Shown in pieces: positions 23,766-34,085 of a stretch of DNA of 64,000 nucleotides; position 1 is the stretch's first letter; every line of letters starts with the position of its first letter. The position numbers and the translations under genes are program-made. Below the pieces are notes generated by a model. It was not told where the DNA came from. It saw nothing but the letters and a program-made list of their open reading frames with translations, and made no database searches. The stretch comes from Clostridia bacterium (GTDB lineage Bacteria > Bacillota > Clostridia > Oscillospirales > Acutalibacteraceae), in the NCBI GenBank assembly GCA_017517865.1, contig JAFWYB010000068.1, positions 105,007 through 169,006 of the forward strand. The letters run 5' to 3'.

Positions 23766-25316
23766 TCAGTAAATTATTTTCCACGAAGCGGCATTCATAA
23801 AAGGCTCATATTCGGTTATATCGCCGCTGAAGGTGAACTCTCTTGAGAAATAAGCAACACCGTCGCGGAAGCAGATAGGGATGAAGGGCTTTTCGGCGTC
23901 GAATACCCTTGCAAAGGTTGAAATATCGGTGGTGCCGGCGCTGAAGGCACCGTAAGATGCGGCAACGGTTGAATTGTTGTCTATGCCGTAGCTCAGACTG
24001 CCGTCTTCAGAAAAGAAGGCTGATAAATCCATATTCGGCGGAAGAATAACCTCTCCGACATACAGATCGAATTCTCCTTCTTCGAGCGCTGTAATATAAT
24101 CCTCGTAGGAAAGAGCCATAAGCTCTGCGTCAATGCCGATTGATTCGAGTGTGTCGTGAATATACTCAGCGCACTGAAGCTTCTGAGAGCTGTCCTTGCT
24201 GACTGCAATTCTGAGCTGCAGAAATTCAAATTCCTTTGAACGGTACTTATTATCCTCGTAGGCGTAAATATAGCCTCCGTTCTCGAGATGTTCGCGGGCT
24301 CTTGTAAGCGAGGGCTCCTCACTGTCAAAGCTCAGTGATGCCGTAGCATACCAGTCAGGGTTAAAGGGCAGTGAGGAATGTCTGCACATACTGCTGAAAA
24401 CAGAATCGGCAATCGTTTTTGTGTTTATTGCAGAAGCAACGGCGTTTTTGACGTAAGGGTCAGCCATAACCTCAGAGCTTGTGCCGTTGATGCCTATGAA
24501 CACCATATTGTTGAGACTGAGCTGAACGGTATTGGCTCCTATTTTAGTGTATTCGCCCTGAGAAAGGTCGTTGAAGTAATATGAAAGGTCGCCGCTCTGA
24601 AGAAGATAAAGCTCACTTTCGTCGGCAGTAATGCTCTTGAGCAGAATCTTTTCCGTCAGGAGGCTTTCACCCCTTGTGTTATCCGCATTAGCCTTGAGAA
24701 ATTTGCCGTTATCGTCATAGCCTGCCTCATAACGGCCTGAGCCTATGGGCATTTCGTTGCTTCCTGTTGAAGAAAGTACAATCGGAAAAGTTAGTGCGCT
24801 TTCGGCGAAAATATCGGGACTGCCGAGAGTGAAAATAACACTGTCTGCCGTGGGAACGGCCGAAACGAAGTTGCTGAGCCTTTGAGAATAAAAGGCACTC
24901 TGCTTTGCCGTGGTAAAGGAGTAGGCAACATCGGAGGCTGTTACGGGAGCACCGTTTGAAAAAAGGAGCCCTTCTTTTATTCTGACGGTCAGAGTGTTAC
25001 CGCTGAGTTCACCTGCTTCGGCAATAAGGGGAACCGGCTTATAGGATTTATCGAGCACATAAAGTGAATCAAAAACAAGCGATGCGATGCTTCTGTTTGT
25101 GGGGCTGTCTGTCAGAAAGGGGTTAAGGGAACTGTCCGCATAATAGCCCAGAGAAATATTTTTTTGTATAGCGGGTGCGGTGGTATCCTCCTGCGTTTCC
25201 TCCGTCACATCCGGCTCACGGCTCTGGTCGGGAGTGATTGTGAGAGCGAGACATATGCAAAGAAGAAGTGCGGTCACCGCGATAATATATTTTTTTACAG
25301 ATTTCATAACTTTCAT
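23766..25316 (-). CDS. ABC-type peptide/solute-binding protein (SBP family 5)
   Basis: 516 aa. An N-terminal hydrophobic segment (KYIIAVTALLLCICLALTI) acts as signal peptide or membrane anchor; it contains two cysteines but no proper lipobox. The mature part has the OppA/DppA-like order: SLNPFLTDSPTNRSIASLVF, IKEGLLFSNGAPVTASDVAY (family hallmark), and later AVASAINTKTI. Such proteins capture oligopeptides or similar solutes for an ABC importer. No permease or ATPase genes accompany it, so it is an orphan binding protein. GAGGA lies about nine bases before the ATG. It is followed by recG after 29 bp. Confidence 0.85.
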   Translation of the reverse strand: MKVMKSVKKYIIAVTALLLCICLALTITPDQSREPDVTEETQEDTTAPAIQKNISLGYYADSSLNPFLTDSPTNRSIASLVFDSLYVLDKSYKPVPLIAEAGELSGNTLTVRIKEGLLFSNGAPVTASDVAYSFTTAKQSAFYSQRLSNFVSAVPTADSVIFTLGSPDIFAESALTFPIVLSSTGSNEMPIGSGRYEAGYDDNGKFLKANADNTRGESLLTEKILLKSITADESELYLLQSGDLSYYFNDLSQGEYTKIGANTVQLSLNNMVFIGINGTSSEVMADPYVKNAVASAINTKTIADSVFSSMCRHSSLPFNPDWYATASLSFDSEEPSLTRAREHLENGGYIYAYEDNKYRSKEFEFLQLRIAVSKDSSQKLQCAEYIHDTLESIGIDAELMALSYEDYITALEEGEFDLYVGEVILPPNMDLSAFFSEDGSLSYGIDNNSTVAASYGAFSAGTTDISTFARVFDAEKPFIPICFRDGVAYFSREFTFSGDITEYEPFMNAASWKIIY

Positions 25317-25470
25317 AATTTCCGTTCCTCAGGGGGTAATCGAACCCGATAAGCCTTAAAGGTCCGATTTACAGCACCTATAATGATTTTTCTTCTCGCA
25401 AGAAGCGAGTATACTGAGCTTTGTGCCTCAGCCTGAAAACTTTGTTGATAATTCTTTCAGACTGTTTCGG

Positions 25471-26244
25471 TTAAGAAAGGCGTACGGGTTCTGCACCGGT
25501 ACATCTGCCGGTTTTTTCATCAACGGTAAAAATACAGCCGTTTATCATACATTTGCCGTCAGCGGCATCAAAGCGTACGGGCATATTTGTCATAAACTTT
25601 TCTATAATCAGTTCTTTTTTTACACCGAGTACACTGTTTTCAACCCCGCACATACCTATGTCGGTTATGTAACCGGTACCGCCGGGTAAAACTCTCTCAT
25701 CGTTTGTCAGCACGTGGGTATGAGTGCCGAACACAGCACTTACCCTGCCGTCGAGGTAGTAGGCAAGAGCCTGCTTTTCCGAGGTTGCCTCGGCGTGAAA
25801 ATCCACGAGTATTATATTTGTTCTGCCCTCAAGTTCCATAAGCGCTCTGTCAGCTGCCCGGAACGGATTTTCAAGACTTTCACTGAACATCGTGCCCATA
25901 AGGTTTATAACACCCACGGAGCATCTGCCCAGGTCAACAACGGCAAAGCCTCTGCCCGGGTTTGATTCCGGGTAGTTATAAGGCCTTATGACGAATTCGT
26001 TTTCGTCAAGAAGCTCATAAACCTCTTTGCGTCTGTAAACATGGTTACCGGTGGTTATGAAATCAACGCCGCTTGCAAAAAGCTCCCTTACGGAAAGGGG
26101 ACTAATACCGTTTCCGGCGGCTGAGTTTTCACCGTTTGCAACACAGAAATCTATATTCTTAAGCTTTTTGAAGGCGGGAAGCTTTTTTCTCAGAAAGCGG
26201 CAGCCGATGTCGCTTACCACATCACCAAGGACAAGTATATTCAT
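25471..26244 (-). CDS. ymdB: YmdB-type metallophosphoesterase
   Basis: 257 aa calcineurin-like phosphoesterase of the TIGR00282/YmdB family. Metal-binding motifs are visible as ILVLGDVVSDIG (D near residue 8), VANGENSA (N and E), TGNHVY and the late GTHTHVLTNDE. In Bacillus subtilis YmdB has 2',3'-cyclic-nucleotide phosphodiesterase activity and affects biofilm versus motility fate. It lies 13 bp downstream of the histidine phosphatase gene on the same strand. A 154-bp spacer without a recognisable gene separates it from the solute-binding protein gene downstream. Confidence 0.92.
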   Translation of the reverse strand: MNILVLGDVVSDIGCRFLRKKLPAFKKLKNIDFCVANGENSAAGNGISPLSVRELFASGVDFITTGNHVYRRKEVYELLDENEFVIRPYNYPESNPGRGFAVVDLGRCSVGVINLMGTMFSESLENPFRAADRALMELEGRTNIILVDFHAEATSEKQALAYYLDGRVSAVFGTHTHVLTNDERVLPGGTGYITDIGMCGVENSVLGVKKELIIEKFMTNMPVRFDAADGKCMINGCIFTVDEKTGRCTGAEPVRLS

Positions 26245-26257
26245 TTTATACCTCTTT

Positions 26258-26965
26258 TCAGTCGTTGAGATATTCGCTTATATCGAAATCGTCGTCGTTG
26301 GGGTAATAATCCCAGCCGTCGTAGTAGTTGCCCTGCTTTTCCTCCTCGGGAAGCTCGGGTATTTCTCTTACGGCCTCAAGCTTTCTGCCCGACATCCACA
26401 GAAAATGTGAAGCAAGAAGAGTGTAGCCGCAGCCTGAGGGAGTCAGCCATTCAGATGCCGAGGCTTCGGGAATGGCAAAGTTTGCCATAATTGTTGAAAT
26501 AACACCGCCGTGTGTTACTATCACCACATTGTCGCTGTCAGATTTTATTATACCGTCAACGATTTTTGCAAAGCCGCCGCAGACTCTTGATGTAAACTCC
26601 TCGTTGGTTTCACCGAAGGGGGGAGCGATGCCCTCCTCGCCTCTTATCCATCTGTCAAACAGAGGCTGCTTTTCGTGAAGCTCGTCAGCGGTCTTGCCTT
26701 CAAATTCACCGAAGTTGTATTCCGTCAGTGCATCGATTATAACGGGCTCACAGCCGGGATAAATAAGCCTTGCGGTTTCCGTACATCTTTTCAGAGGTGA
26801 AGAAAAAACAAAGTCTGCGTGAGGGTAGACGTAGCATTTCTTAAGCTCTGCCAGCTGCTCGGCGCCCTGAGAGCAGAGGGGAGAGTCGGTGTGGCCTGCA
26901 TAAATGCCCCTGAGGTTATCCTCGGTGAGGCCGTGGCGGATCAGATGTATCTTGTAGGTTTTCAT
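26258..26965 (-). CDS. Histidine phosphatase family protein (phosphoglycerate mutase-like)
   Basis: 235 aa. The catalytic phospho-histidine motif is at the very start, IHLIRHGLTEDNLRGIYAG (RHG near residue 10). FSSPLKRCTETARLI, NFGEFEG and the second histidine in VIVTHGGVIS complete the set of the family. Members dephosphorylate small metabolites such as alpha-ribazole phosphate or sugar phosphates, and the exact substrate cannot be predicted. The C-terminus has an acidic, aromatic tail (YYDGWDYYPNDDDFDI) not needed for the fold. Its own promoter lies back-to-back with that of addB, and ymdB follows after 13 bp. Confidence 0.88.
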   Translation of the reverse strand: MKTYKIHLIRHGLTEDNLRGIYAGHTDSPLCSQGAEQLAELKKCYVYPHADFVFSSPLKRCTETARLIYPGCEPVIIDALTEYNFGEFEGKTADELHEKQPLFDRWIRGEEGIAPPFGETNEEFTSRVCGGFAKIVDGIIKSDSDNVVIVTHGGVISTIMANFAIPEASASEWLTPSGCGYTLLASHFLWMSGRKLEAVREIPELPEEEKQGNYYDGWDYYPNDDDFDISEYLND

Positions 26966-27000
26966 ATTTAATTACTCCGTATATTTATATAATATCTTTT

Positions 27001-27029
27001 ATTATAACTCAAAATTAAATGAATTTCAA
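27001..27029 (-). promoter_or_regulatory. Predicted sigma-A promoter of the histidine phosphatase-ymdB unit
   Basis: Minus strand TTGAAA (27029-27024), 17-bp spacer, perfect TATAAT (27006-27001). Confidence 0.7.
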
Positions 27030-27046
27030 TAAAAACGCAAATAGAA

Positions 27047-27075
27047 TTGAAAAAAGACTCAGTCTGATGTATAAT
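27047..27075 (+). promoter_or_regulatory. Predicted sigma-A promoter of addB-addA
   Basis: TTGAAA (27047-27052), 17-bp spacer, perfect TATAAT (27070-27075), 29 bp before the addB start codon. Divergent to the promoter at 27001. Confidence 0.75.
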
Positions 27076-27104
27076 ATTTTCATAAATTCGTTGGAGGACG
27101 GCTT

Positions 27105-30100
27105 ATGCTTAATTTGATTACAGGTGAAAAAGGCAGCGGAAAAACCTCTTATGCCCACAAAATTGCAGGTGAGGCGGCATCAAGAGGCGAAAGAGTTATG
27201 CTTATCGTACCAAGACAGTACAGCTTTGAAACAGACAGAAGCATACTGTCTCTTCTCGGTCCGCGCCTTGCAAGTGAAATTGAGGTGCTTTCCTTCAGAA
27301 GACTCTGCGACGAGGCGCAGAAAAGCTGCGGCAGTGTTAACAGACCGCTTGCCGCTTCAGGTATAAAAAGCATACTTATGTCCCTTGCGGTTGAGGCTGT
27401 GTCGGAAAATCTTACTGTTTATGCAAAGCATAAAAACGATATTGCTCTTTCACAGAAGCTTCTCAGCAGCGTTGAGGAAATGAAAAACTCCGGTGTAACC
27501 CGTGAGGAGCTTTTAAGCTGTGCAGCTTCACAGCAGGATAAGCTTCTGAAAGATAAAATAAAAGAGACGGTTCTTATCTTCGATGCCTACGGGGTACTTC
27601 TTGAAGAAGGCTATTTTGACGAAGCTGATCTTCTTTCCCATGTGGCGGAGTCTCTTTTAAAAACAGACTTCTTCGACGGCAGAACCGTTATCATAGACGG
27701 CTATTCCTCGTTCAGCAGTGCTGAGCTTAAAATGATAGAGGTTATGCTGAGAAAGGCAAAGCAGGTGTGGGTTACTCTCTGCTTGAGAGAGGATACCGAC
27801 GTCAGTGATATGAGTCCCTTTGCGCTTCCTGCAAAGACCCTCAGGAGACTGAGACTTCTTGCGGGTAACAACGGTGTTCCGGTAGGTGATATTACCCTTA
27901 CCTGCAGAAAAAGAGCATACCCTGACGATCTTGCATATCTTGAAAAGAATATCTTTTCTCTTTCACCCTTGCCCTTTGAGGGTGAGTGCAGAAATATTGT
28001 TCTTACCGCGAGCAACACCGTTGAGGCTGAATGCGAAGCGGCTGCAAGAAAAATAAAGGCTATGATAAGAAAAGGCGAATACCGTTGCCGTGATATAGCC
28101 GTTGTTTTCAGAAGTGAGGGTGCGTATGAAAAAAGCATAAGGCTTGCCTTCAGAAAATACGGCGTTCCTTATTTTGAGGATAAGCGTCAGCCGGTTATCA
28201 ATCAGCCTCTGATAAGCTTTGCTTCGGCACTGCTTGATATAGCGAGTGCGGGCTTTACAACCGAAAGTATATTCAGATATCTTAAAACGGGACTTGCCGG
28301 CTTTACTCAGGAGGAGATAACCGCCCTGGAAAACTATGTATACGCCTGGGATATTGACGGCAGAAAGTGGCTTTCTGAGTGGACCGACAATCCTGACGGC
28401 TTCGGTGTGGAGCTTGATGAAAAGAGAAAAGCAAGGCTTGGTGCGCTCAACGGAATAAGAAAAAGAGCGGTTGAGCCGTTAGCCGCCTTCAGAGAAGCGG
28501 CTGAGGGAGCAAGCGGCAGGGAGCTTGCCTCGGCTCTTTACTTCTACCTTACGGAAAACGGTGTGGATGAGGAGCTTAAAAAATACGCTGTTTATCTTGA
28601 AGAAAAGGCTATGACCGAGCTGGCTCTTGAGCAGGAGCAGGTCTGGGATATACTTATGGAAAGCCTTGATGAGCTTTCACGTACCGTAGGTGACAGAGTG
28701 ATTACCGCTAAGCGGTTTTACGAGCTTTTTATGCTTTGCATTCACAGCAAGAGTCTGGGCAAGGTGCCCGACGGCTTTGATGAGGTAACGGTATGTCCCG
28801 CCCAGAGAATACTCACCGTTAGCCGTAAGGTGGTTTTTGCCGTAGGTATGAATAACGGCGTTTTCCCCATGCACCGTGGTGAATCAGGAGTATTCTCCTT
28901 AAGAGAAAAGCTTAAGCTTGCACAGGGCGGAATTGAAGCGGTTAACGACAGCAGGGATCAGCAGCTCTTTGAAAGATTTCTTGCATATAACACTCTCAGC
29001 TGTGCTACGGATAAGCTTTATCTGAGCTATTGCCTTTCCGATGCCCGCGATCAGGCTCTTGCCGAAAGCGAATATATCGGCAGTGTAAAGGCGCTTTTCC
29101 CTGCACTTAAGGAAAGCTTTTCCTCCGACGCCTCGCTTGAGGAGCTTATTGAAAGTGAGCAGTCTGCTTTTGAGATAATGGCAAAAAACTGGAACAGTGA
29201 CAGACCGGAAATCAAGGCACTAAAGGAATATTTCAGCACCAGAGAGGAATATGCGGGCCGCATTGTAACGATAAAAAGAGCAGTCGAAAAAAGAAATCTC
29301 AGCTTCGAAAGCCGAGAAAATGCTCTTGAATTTTTCGGCAGAAACCTTTATTTTTCAGCAACTCAGCTTGATGATTACGGCCTTTGTCCTTTTATGTATT
29401 TCTGCCGCCACGGTCTTAAGGCATACCCGAGACTGAAGGCGAAATTCGACCCCGCACAGACGGGTACGGCTATTCACTACGTTCTTGAATGCCTTTTGCA
29501 GAAGTTCAGGGGCAAGGAGTTCCTTTCTCTTTCGGCAGAGGAGCTTGACGGCGAAATCAGTTGTCTTTTAAACGAATACCTCGAGTCCTCGCTTTCAGGC
29601 TCTGAAAATAAAACTGAGCGCTTCAACTATCTTTATTTCAGAATGCACAGAATAATTTCCGATATTCTCGCACGTCTTCAGGGTGAATTCTGCGAAAGCG
29701 ACTTCGAGCCCTGCGATTTTGAATTAAGCATAGACCGTGAGGGTGATGTACAGCCCTTTACGGTGGAACTTCGCGAGGGTAAGGTTGACTTCTGCGGAAA
29801 AATTGACAGAATAGATAAGCTTGACACGGAGGGTAAAAGATATATCCGTGTTGTTGATTACAAAACGGGCATAAAGGATTTTAAGCTCAACGACGCCATG
29901 AACGGCATAAATATGCAGATGCTTCTTTATCTTGTTAGTATCTGGCGCAACGGCAGAGGCTTTTACGAGGGTATAACTCCCGCCGGTGTGCTTTATTTCC
30001 CGGCAAGAGTCGATACGGTCAGAAGTGACAGAGAAAGCGATGAAGCCGACCGTATGCGCACAAGATATCAGAATAACAGAATGAAGGGCCTGCTTCTTGA

Positions 30101-30455
30101 CGATGAGGCGATTATACGCCGTATGGATAAAAAGGGTGAGGGACTTTTTCTGCCCGTTAAGTTTGATTCTAAAACAGGTCAGATAAAGGGCAATCTAATA
30201 AGCCTTGAGGCTCTCGGCAGACTTGCGGTGCGTATGGACGGAATAATAAGAGATATGGGCAACAGCCTTCACGAGGGTAAGGTTGAGGCGCGTCCGCTAA
30301 TGGGCGGGGGACATACAAATACTTGTCTTTACTGTAAATACGGTGATATATGTATGCAGGAAAAGCCACGCTACAGATTTATCGAAACCGAAAGCCATTC
30401 CGAATGTATAAAAAAGCTTATGGAGGAGGATGAAAATGAGCAGAAACTGGACTAA
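27105..30455 (+). CDS. addB: Helicase-nuclease AddAB, subunit AddB
   Basis: 1116 aa, the usual AddB size. With AddA it resects double-strand breaks to 3' tails for RecA. The N-terminus holds an intact Walker A, TGEKGSGKTSYAHKIAG. The C-terminal nuclease domain shows the PD-(D/E)XK core (GKIDRIDKL ... VVDYKTGIKDF and QMLLYLV). The AddB iron-sulfur cluster cysteines are visible: one in GLCPFMYFC (about residue 761) and three in CLYCKYGDIC near residue 1072. GGAGG lies before the ATG. It overlaps addA by 20 bp, indicating translational coupling. Confidence 0.95.
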   Translation: MLNLITGEKGSGKTSYAHKIAGEAASRGERVMLIVPRQYSFETDRSILSLLGPRLASEIEVLSFRRLCDEAQKSCGSVNRPLAASGIKSILMSLAVEAVSENLTVYAKHKNDIALSQKLLSSVEEMKNSGVTREELLSCAASQQDKLLKDKIKETVLIFDAYGVLLEEGYFDEADLLSHVAESLLKTDFFDGRTVIIDGYSSFSSAELKMIEVMLRKAKQVWVTLCLREDTDVSDMSPFALPAKTLRRLRLLAGNNGVPVGDITLTCRKRAYPDDLAYLEKNIFSLSPLPFEGECRNIVLTASNTVEAECEAAARKIKAMIRKGEYRCRDIAVVFRSEGAYEKSIRLAFRKYGVPYFEDKRQPVINQPLISFASALLDIASAGFTTESIFRYLKTGLAGFTQEEITALENYVYAWDIDGRKWLSEWTDNPDGFGVELDEKRKARLGALNGIRKRAVEPLAAFREAAEGASGRELASALYFYLTENGVDEELKKYAVYLEEKAMTELALEQEQVWDILMESLDELSRTVGDRVITAKRFYELFMLCIHSKSLGKVPDGFDEVTVCPAQRILTVSRKVVFAVGMNNGVFPMHRGESGVFSLREKLKLAQGGIEAVNDSRDQQLFERFLAYNTLSCATDKLYLSYCLSDARDQALAESEYIGSVKALFPALKESFSSDASLEELIESEQSAFEIMAKNWNSDRPEIKALKEYFSTREEYAGRIVTIKRAVEKRNLSFESRENALEFFGRNLYFSATQLDDYGLCPFMYFCRHGLKAYPRLKAKFDPAQTGTAIHYVLECLLQKFRGKEFLSLSAEELDGEISCLLNEYLESSLSGSENKTERFNYLYFRMHRIISDILARLQGEFCESDFEPCDFELSIDREGDVQPFTVELREGKVDFCGKIDRIDKLDTEGKRYIRVVDYKTGIKDFKLNDAMNGINMQMLLYLVSIWRNGRGFYEGITPAGVLYFPARVDTVRSDRESDEADRMRTRYQNNRMKGLLLDDEAIIRRMDKKGEGLFLPVKFDSKTGQIKGNLISLEALGRLAVRMDGIIRDMGNSLHEGKVEARPLMGGGHTNTCLYCKYGDICMQEKPRYRFIETESHSECIKKLMEEDENEQKLD

Positions 30456-33400
30456 ACAGCAAAGTGATGCCATAAAGGCAAGAAGAGGCTCAGTGCTTGT
30501 TTCTGCCGCAGCGGGCTCGGGTAAAACTGCCGTACTTGTTCAGCGCGTGATTGAGCGCATAACCGACGAAGAAAATCCCACTGATGCAGACAGACTTCTC
30601 ATCGTAACCTTCACAAGGCTTGCGGCAGAGGAAATGAGAGAGAGAATTGCAAAGGCTGTTTCCGAGCTTCTGAGAAAGGATCCGGGAAACGCCCGCCTTA
30701 TAAGGCAGCAGATGCTTCTTTCCGAGGCAAAAATATGCACTATAGACAGCTTTTGCTCAAGCCTTGTAAAAGAAAATTTCGAGCTTCTTGACATTTCACC
30801 CGATTTCCGTACTGCCGATGAGGGCGAGCTCAGCATAATAAAAAAGCAAGCGGCCGATGAAGCTCTTGAGCAGATGTATAAAGAGGGCGGTGAGCCCTTC
30901 AGAAAGCTTGTTGAGCTTCTTTTCACGGGCAGTAACGATTCAGCCGTTGAAGAAGCTGTTGAAAGGCTTTACGAAGTATCCTGCTCATACGCTTTCCCGT
31001 CAAAATGGCTTGACAGCCTGGCTGATATTTACTGTGTTGAAGAGGACGTAAAGGACAGCATTCACGGCAAGTTTATTCTCGATAACCTTACTCAGGCGGT
31101 AAATTACAGCCTTGCTCTTTTTGAGCGTGTGCTCACAGAAAGCGAGGGTAATGAGGTTTACGAAAAGATATTCAATAATGCGGTAAGCACCGATAAGGCT
31201 CAGTGTGAATACATTCTTTCCCGCATAGCGGAGGGCAGCTGGGATGAAATAAGAGCTGCCGTTGACCGTTTTGCCCCCGCAAGAAGAGGCAACACCCCAA
31301 AAGAATATAAAGAGGATGTATATCTTGCTTCACTTGTAAGTATGCGCGACACGGGCGTAAAGAATATGAAAGAGCTTTCGGGCGTGCTCTGCTGCAGCGG
31401 AGCTGATTACAGGGCCGACAAGCTTTATTTTGCCGATGCCGTCAGAAGCCTTGTTGAAGCAACGAAGCTTTTTGCAGAAAAATATTCGGAACTGAAAAAA
31501 AGCAGAAAGCTTGCCGATTTTGCCGACATTATGTTTATGGCACTGTCGCTGCTTGTTGAGAGCAGGGGTGACGGTTGGGAAAGCACGCCTCTGGCGAAAA
31601 GCATAAGTGAATGCTACGACGAAATTCTCATAGACGAATATCAGGACACAAACGGAGCACAGAGTCTTCTTTTCACCTCGATTTCAAGAAATAACATATT
31701 CAGGGTGGGAGACGTCAAGCAAAGCATTTATTCCTTCAGACAGGCTATGCCGGAAATCTTTACGGGACTAAAGGACAGCGTTGAGCTTTACGATGAACAA
31801 AGGGATAATTACCCCTGTAAGATAATACTTGCAAACAATTTCAGAAGCCGCAAGGGTGTAACTGATACGGTAAACTTTATTTTTGAACAGATAATGAGCA
31901 GGGAATGCGGCGGTATAGAATATGACTGTGAGGAGCGTCTGACCGCCTCGGCACAGTACGGTGAAAAGCAGTGTGCCGACAGTGAGCTTCATCTTATCGA
32001 GCTCGCTACCGACGAGGATACCGATGAAAGCTCCCACGAATACCAGGCAAGGTATGTAGCCTCGCTTATAAACCAGATGATAGCGCAGGGCTATACCGTA
32101 AAAGAGGGCGACGGTGAGCGCAGAGCCACCTATAAGGATTTTGCGGTGCTTATGCGTTCTCTGAGCTCGGGAAAGGGAGTTATATATGCAGATACCTTCC
32201 GCAGTAAGGGCATACCCTGCTTTACCGAGGTGTCGGATTCCTTCCTTACCTCAAAGGAGATTGCTCTCGTTCTCAATCTCTTACGCGTAATAGATAATCC
32301 GGCTCAGGATATACCGATGCTCAGCGTTATGATGTCACCGCTTTTCGGCTTTTCCGTTGACAAGGTGGCTCAGATAAAAAAGAAAAACCGCAAGAGCAGT
32401 GTATATTCCTGCCTGCTTGAAAAGAGCAGTCAGGGCGACGGTCAGTGTATATCTTTTCTTGAAAAGCTTTCCGAATGGCGGTCGATGAGCGTCTGCCTTC
32501 CCACACAGGAGCTTATAAGCGGAATATATGACGAAACCGCCTTGCTTTCTGTCTTTGATGCCGTTGATACCTCGGGAACGAAAAGCGCAAATCTCAGACT
32601 CCTTCTTGACTATGCACTGACCTATGAAAAATCGGGCTACAGAGGTCTCGGCGGCTTTGTAAGCTTCATTGACCGTCTCAGCAGCCGCAAGCAGGATCTT
32701 ACCGGTGCACTCAATGCCTGCGGCAATGCGGATGTTGTGAGAATAATGACCGTTCATAAATCAAAGGGTCTGGAGTTCCCGGTTTGTATTGTTGCAAACT
32801 GCGGCGGAGCCTTCAACAGTCAGGACGAGAAGGCAAACCTGGTGCTTAACAGAAGATGCGGAGTTGCAATAAAACGCCGCGACGTTGAAACCTATGAGGT
32901 TTTTGAAAGTGTACCGCACAATGCGGTAAAGCTTGCAATTCACGGTGATGCGGTAAGTGAGGAGCTCAGAGTGCTTTACGTTGCTCTTACCAGAGCCAAA
33001 GAAAAGCTTATAATGGTTCACGGTGAAAAGAAGCTTGACGATGCACTGAGAAGATACGGTACTGCGCTTAACCGTGACAGTAAAAAAATTGTACCATACG
33101 CCGTAAGAAATGCAAAAAGCTTCGGTCAGTGGATTATAACCGCGCTTATGCGCCATAAGGACGCTCAGCAGCTCAGAAGTGTCGCGGGCTTAGATGAAAG
33201 CTTCGTTCTTGCTTCAGAGTCACCGCTTAAAGTGGTTATAAGCCATAGAGATACCGTTCCTTGCGCCGAAGAAGCGGCAGCTGTCAGCACAGAGTCTGAC
33301 AGAGAGTTCCTTGAGCTTGTAAAGGAAAGGTCGCAGTTCAGATACAAATATGAAAGGCTTTCGGGCATAACCGTAAAAAGAACCGCCTCCTCAGCTGATA

Positions 33401-33981
33401 AGGGCGGTGTTGACCGGGAATATTTTGCTTCCTCAAGACCTGCCTTTCTTTGCGAGGGCGGCCTTACGGGCGCACAGAAGGGTACTGCAACCCATCATTT
33501 TGTTCAGTTTGCAGACTATGAAAAGGCAAAGGAAAATCTGGAGCAGGAAATTGCAAGGCTTGAAAGCAGCGGAATGCTCAGCAGTGCAGAAGCTAAGGCT
33601 ATAAACCGCAGAACGGTCAGTGCTTTCCTTAAGAGCAAGCTTTTTGAAAGAATACTGGCTTCCTCAAACGTGCTCAGGGAAAAGCGCTTTATAATAGAGG
33701 TGCCCATAAGTGATGTTTATGAAAACGTTGAAGACTTCCCCGATGAAAAGGTTATGATTCAGGGTGCCTGCGACTGTGCTTTTGAAGAAGACGGTAAGCT
33801 TGTGGTTATCGACTATAAAACCGACCTTATTGACAGTGAAGAGGAATTCAGAGAAAAATACAGCTCGCAGCTTCTTCTTTACAAAAAGGCTCTTGCGCTT
33901 TGCACGGGTCTTGAGGTTAAGGAGGCTCTGATTTATTCCTTCCACTTATCCGCTGTAATTGAGATAAATGAAAAAAATTGA
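30436..33981 (+). CDS. addA: Helicase-nuclease AddAB, subunit AddA
   Basis: 1181 aa UvrD-type helicase with C-terminal nuclease. Walker A is SAAAGSGKTAVLVQR near residue 25; motif II is ILIDEYQDTNGAQ; motif III/IV region RVGDVKQSIYSFRQA; motif VI ELRVLYVALTRAKEKL; the nuclease core is VVIDYKTDLID near residue 1130 with QLLLYKKAL after it. The start at 30436 (MSRNWTKQQSDAIKARRGS) has GGAGGA just upstream and overlaps the addB end by 20 bp; an ATG two codons earlier is too close to the ribosome-binding site. No terminator is evident before rpmE. Confidence 0.96.
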   Translation: MSRNWTKQQSDAIKARRGSVLVSAAAGSGKTAVLVQRVIERITDEENPTDADRLLIVTFTRLAAEEMRERIAKAVSELLRKDPGNARLIRQQMLLSEAKICTIDSFCSSLVKENFELLDISPDFRTADEGELSIIKKQAADEALEQMYKEGGEPFRKLVELLFTGSNDSAVEEAVERLYEVSCSYAFPSKWLDSLADIYCVEEDVKDSIHGKFILDNLTQAVNYSLALFERVLTESEGNEVYEKIFNNAVSTDKAQCEYILSRIAEGSWDEIRAAVDRFAPARRGNTPKEYKEDVYLASLVSMRDTGVKNMKELSGVLCCSGADYRADKLYFADAVRSLVEATKLFAEKYSELKKSRKLADFADIMFMALSLLVESRGDGWESTPLAKSISECYDEILIDEYQDTNGAQSLLFTSISRNNIFRVGDVKQSIYSFRQAMPEIFTGLKDSVELYDEQRDNYPCKIILANNFRSRKGVTDTVNFIFEQIMSRECGGIEYDCEERLTASAQYGEKQCADSELHLIELATDEDTDESSHEYQARYVASLINQMIAQGYTVKEGDGERRATYKDFAVLMRSLSSGKGVIYADTFRSKGIPCFTEVSDSFLTSKEIALVLNLLRVIDNPAQDIPMLSVMMSPLFGFSVDKVAQIKKKNRKSSVYSCLLEKSSQGDGQCISFLEKLSEWRSMSVCLPTQELISGIYDETALLSVFDAVDTSGTKSANLRLLLDYALTYEKSGYRGLGGFVSFIDRLSSRKQDLTGALNACGNADVVRIMTVHKSKGLEFPVCIVANCGGAFNSQDEKANLVLNRRCGVAIKRRDVETYEVFESVPHNAVKLAIHGDAVSEELRVLYVALTRAKEKLIMVHGEKKLDDALRRYGTALNRDSKKIVPYAVRNAKSFGQWIITALMRHKDAQQLRSVAGLDESFVLASESPLKVVISHRDTVPCAEEAAAVSTESDREFLELVKERSQFRYKYERLSGITVKRTASSADKGGVDREYFASSRPAFLCEGGLTGAQKGTATHHFVQFADYEKAKENLEQEIARLESSGMLSSAEAKAINRRTVSAFLKSKLFERILASSNVLREKRFIIEVPISDVYENVEDFPDEKVMIQGACDCAFEEDGKLVVIDYKTDLIDSEEEFREKYSSQLLLYKKALALCTGLEVKEALIYSFHLSAVIEINEKN

Positions 33982-34010
33982 AAATAAAATCAATAATTTT
34001 CAAAAAAATG

Positions 34011-34039
34011 TTGATTTTTTAATTTCACTGTGATACAAT
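34011..34039 (+). promoter_or_regulatory. Predicted sigma-A promoter of rpmE
   Basis: TTGATT (34011-34016), 17-bp spacer, TACAAT (34034-34039), 46 bp before the start codon. Confidence 0.65.
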
Positions 34040-34085
34040 ACCTTGCGTTAATGTAAATAATAATGTCCGAAAGAGGTGACACATA

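Noticed and set aside
23993-24328. Antisense and out-of-frame ORFs inside large genes such as the solute-binding protein, addB, fusA and the Cys-rich genes
   Set aside because: They lack ribosome-binding sites, and their composition mirrors the real gene in another frame.
25320-25400. A tRNA-like T-arm on the minus strand (GGGTTCGATTACCC) upstream of the solute-binding protein gene
   Set aside because: The T-stem does not pair at the right positions around a 7-nt loop, and no acceptor stem, D-arm or anticodon arm could be assembled.
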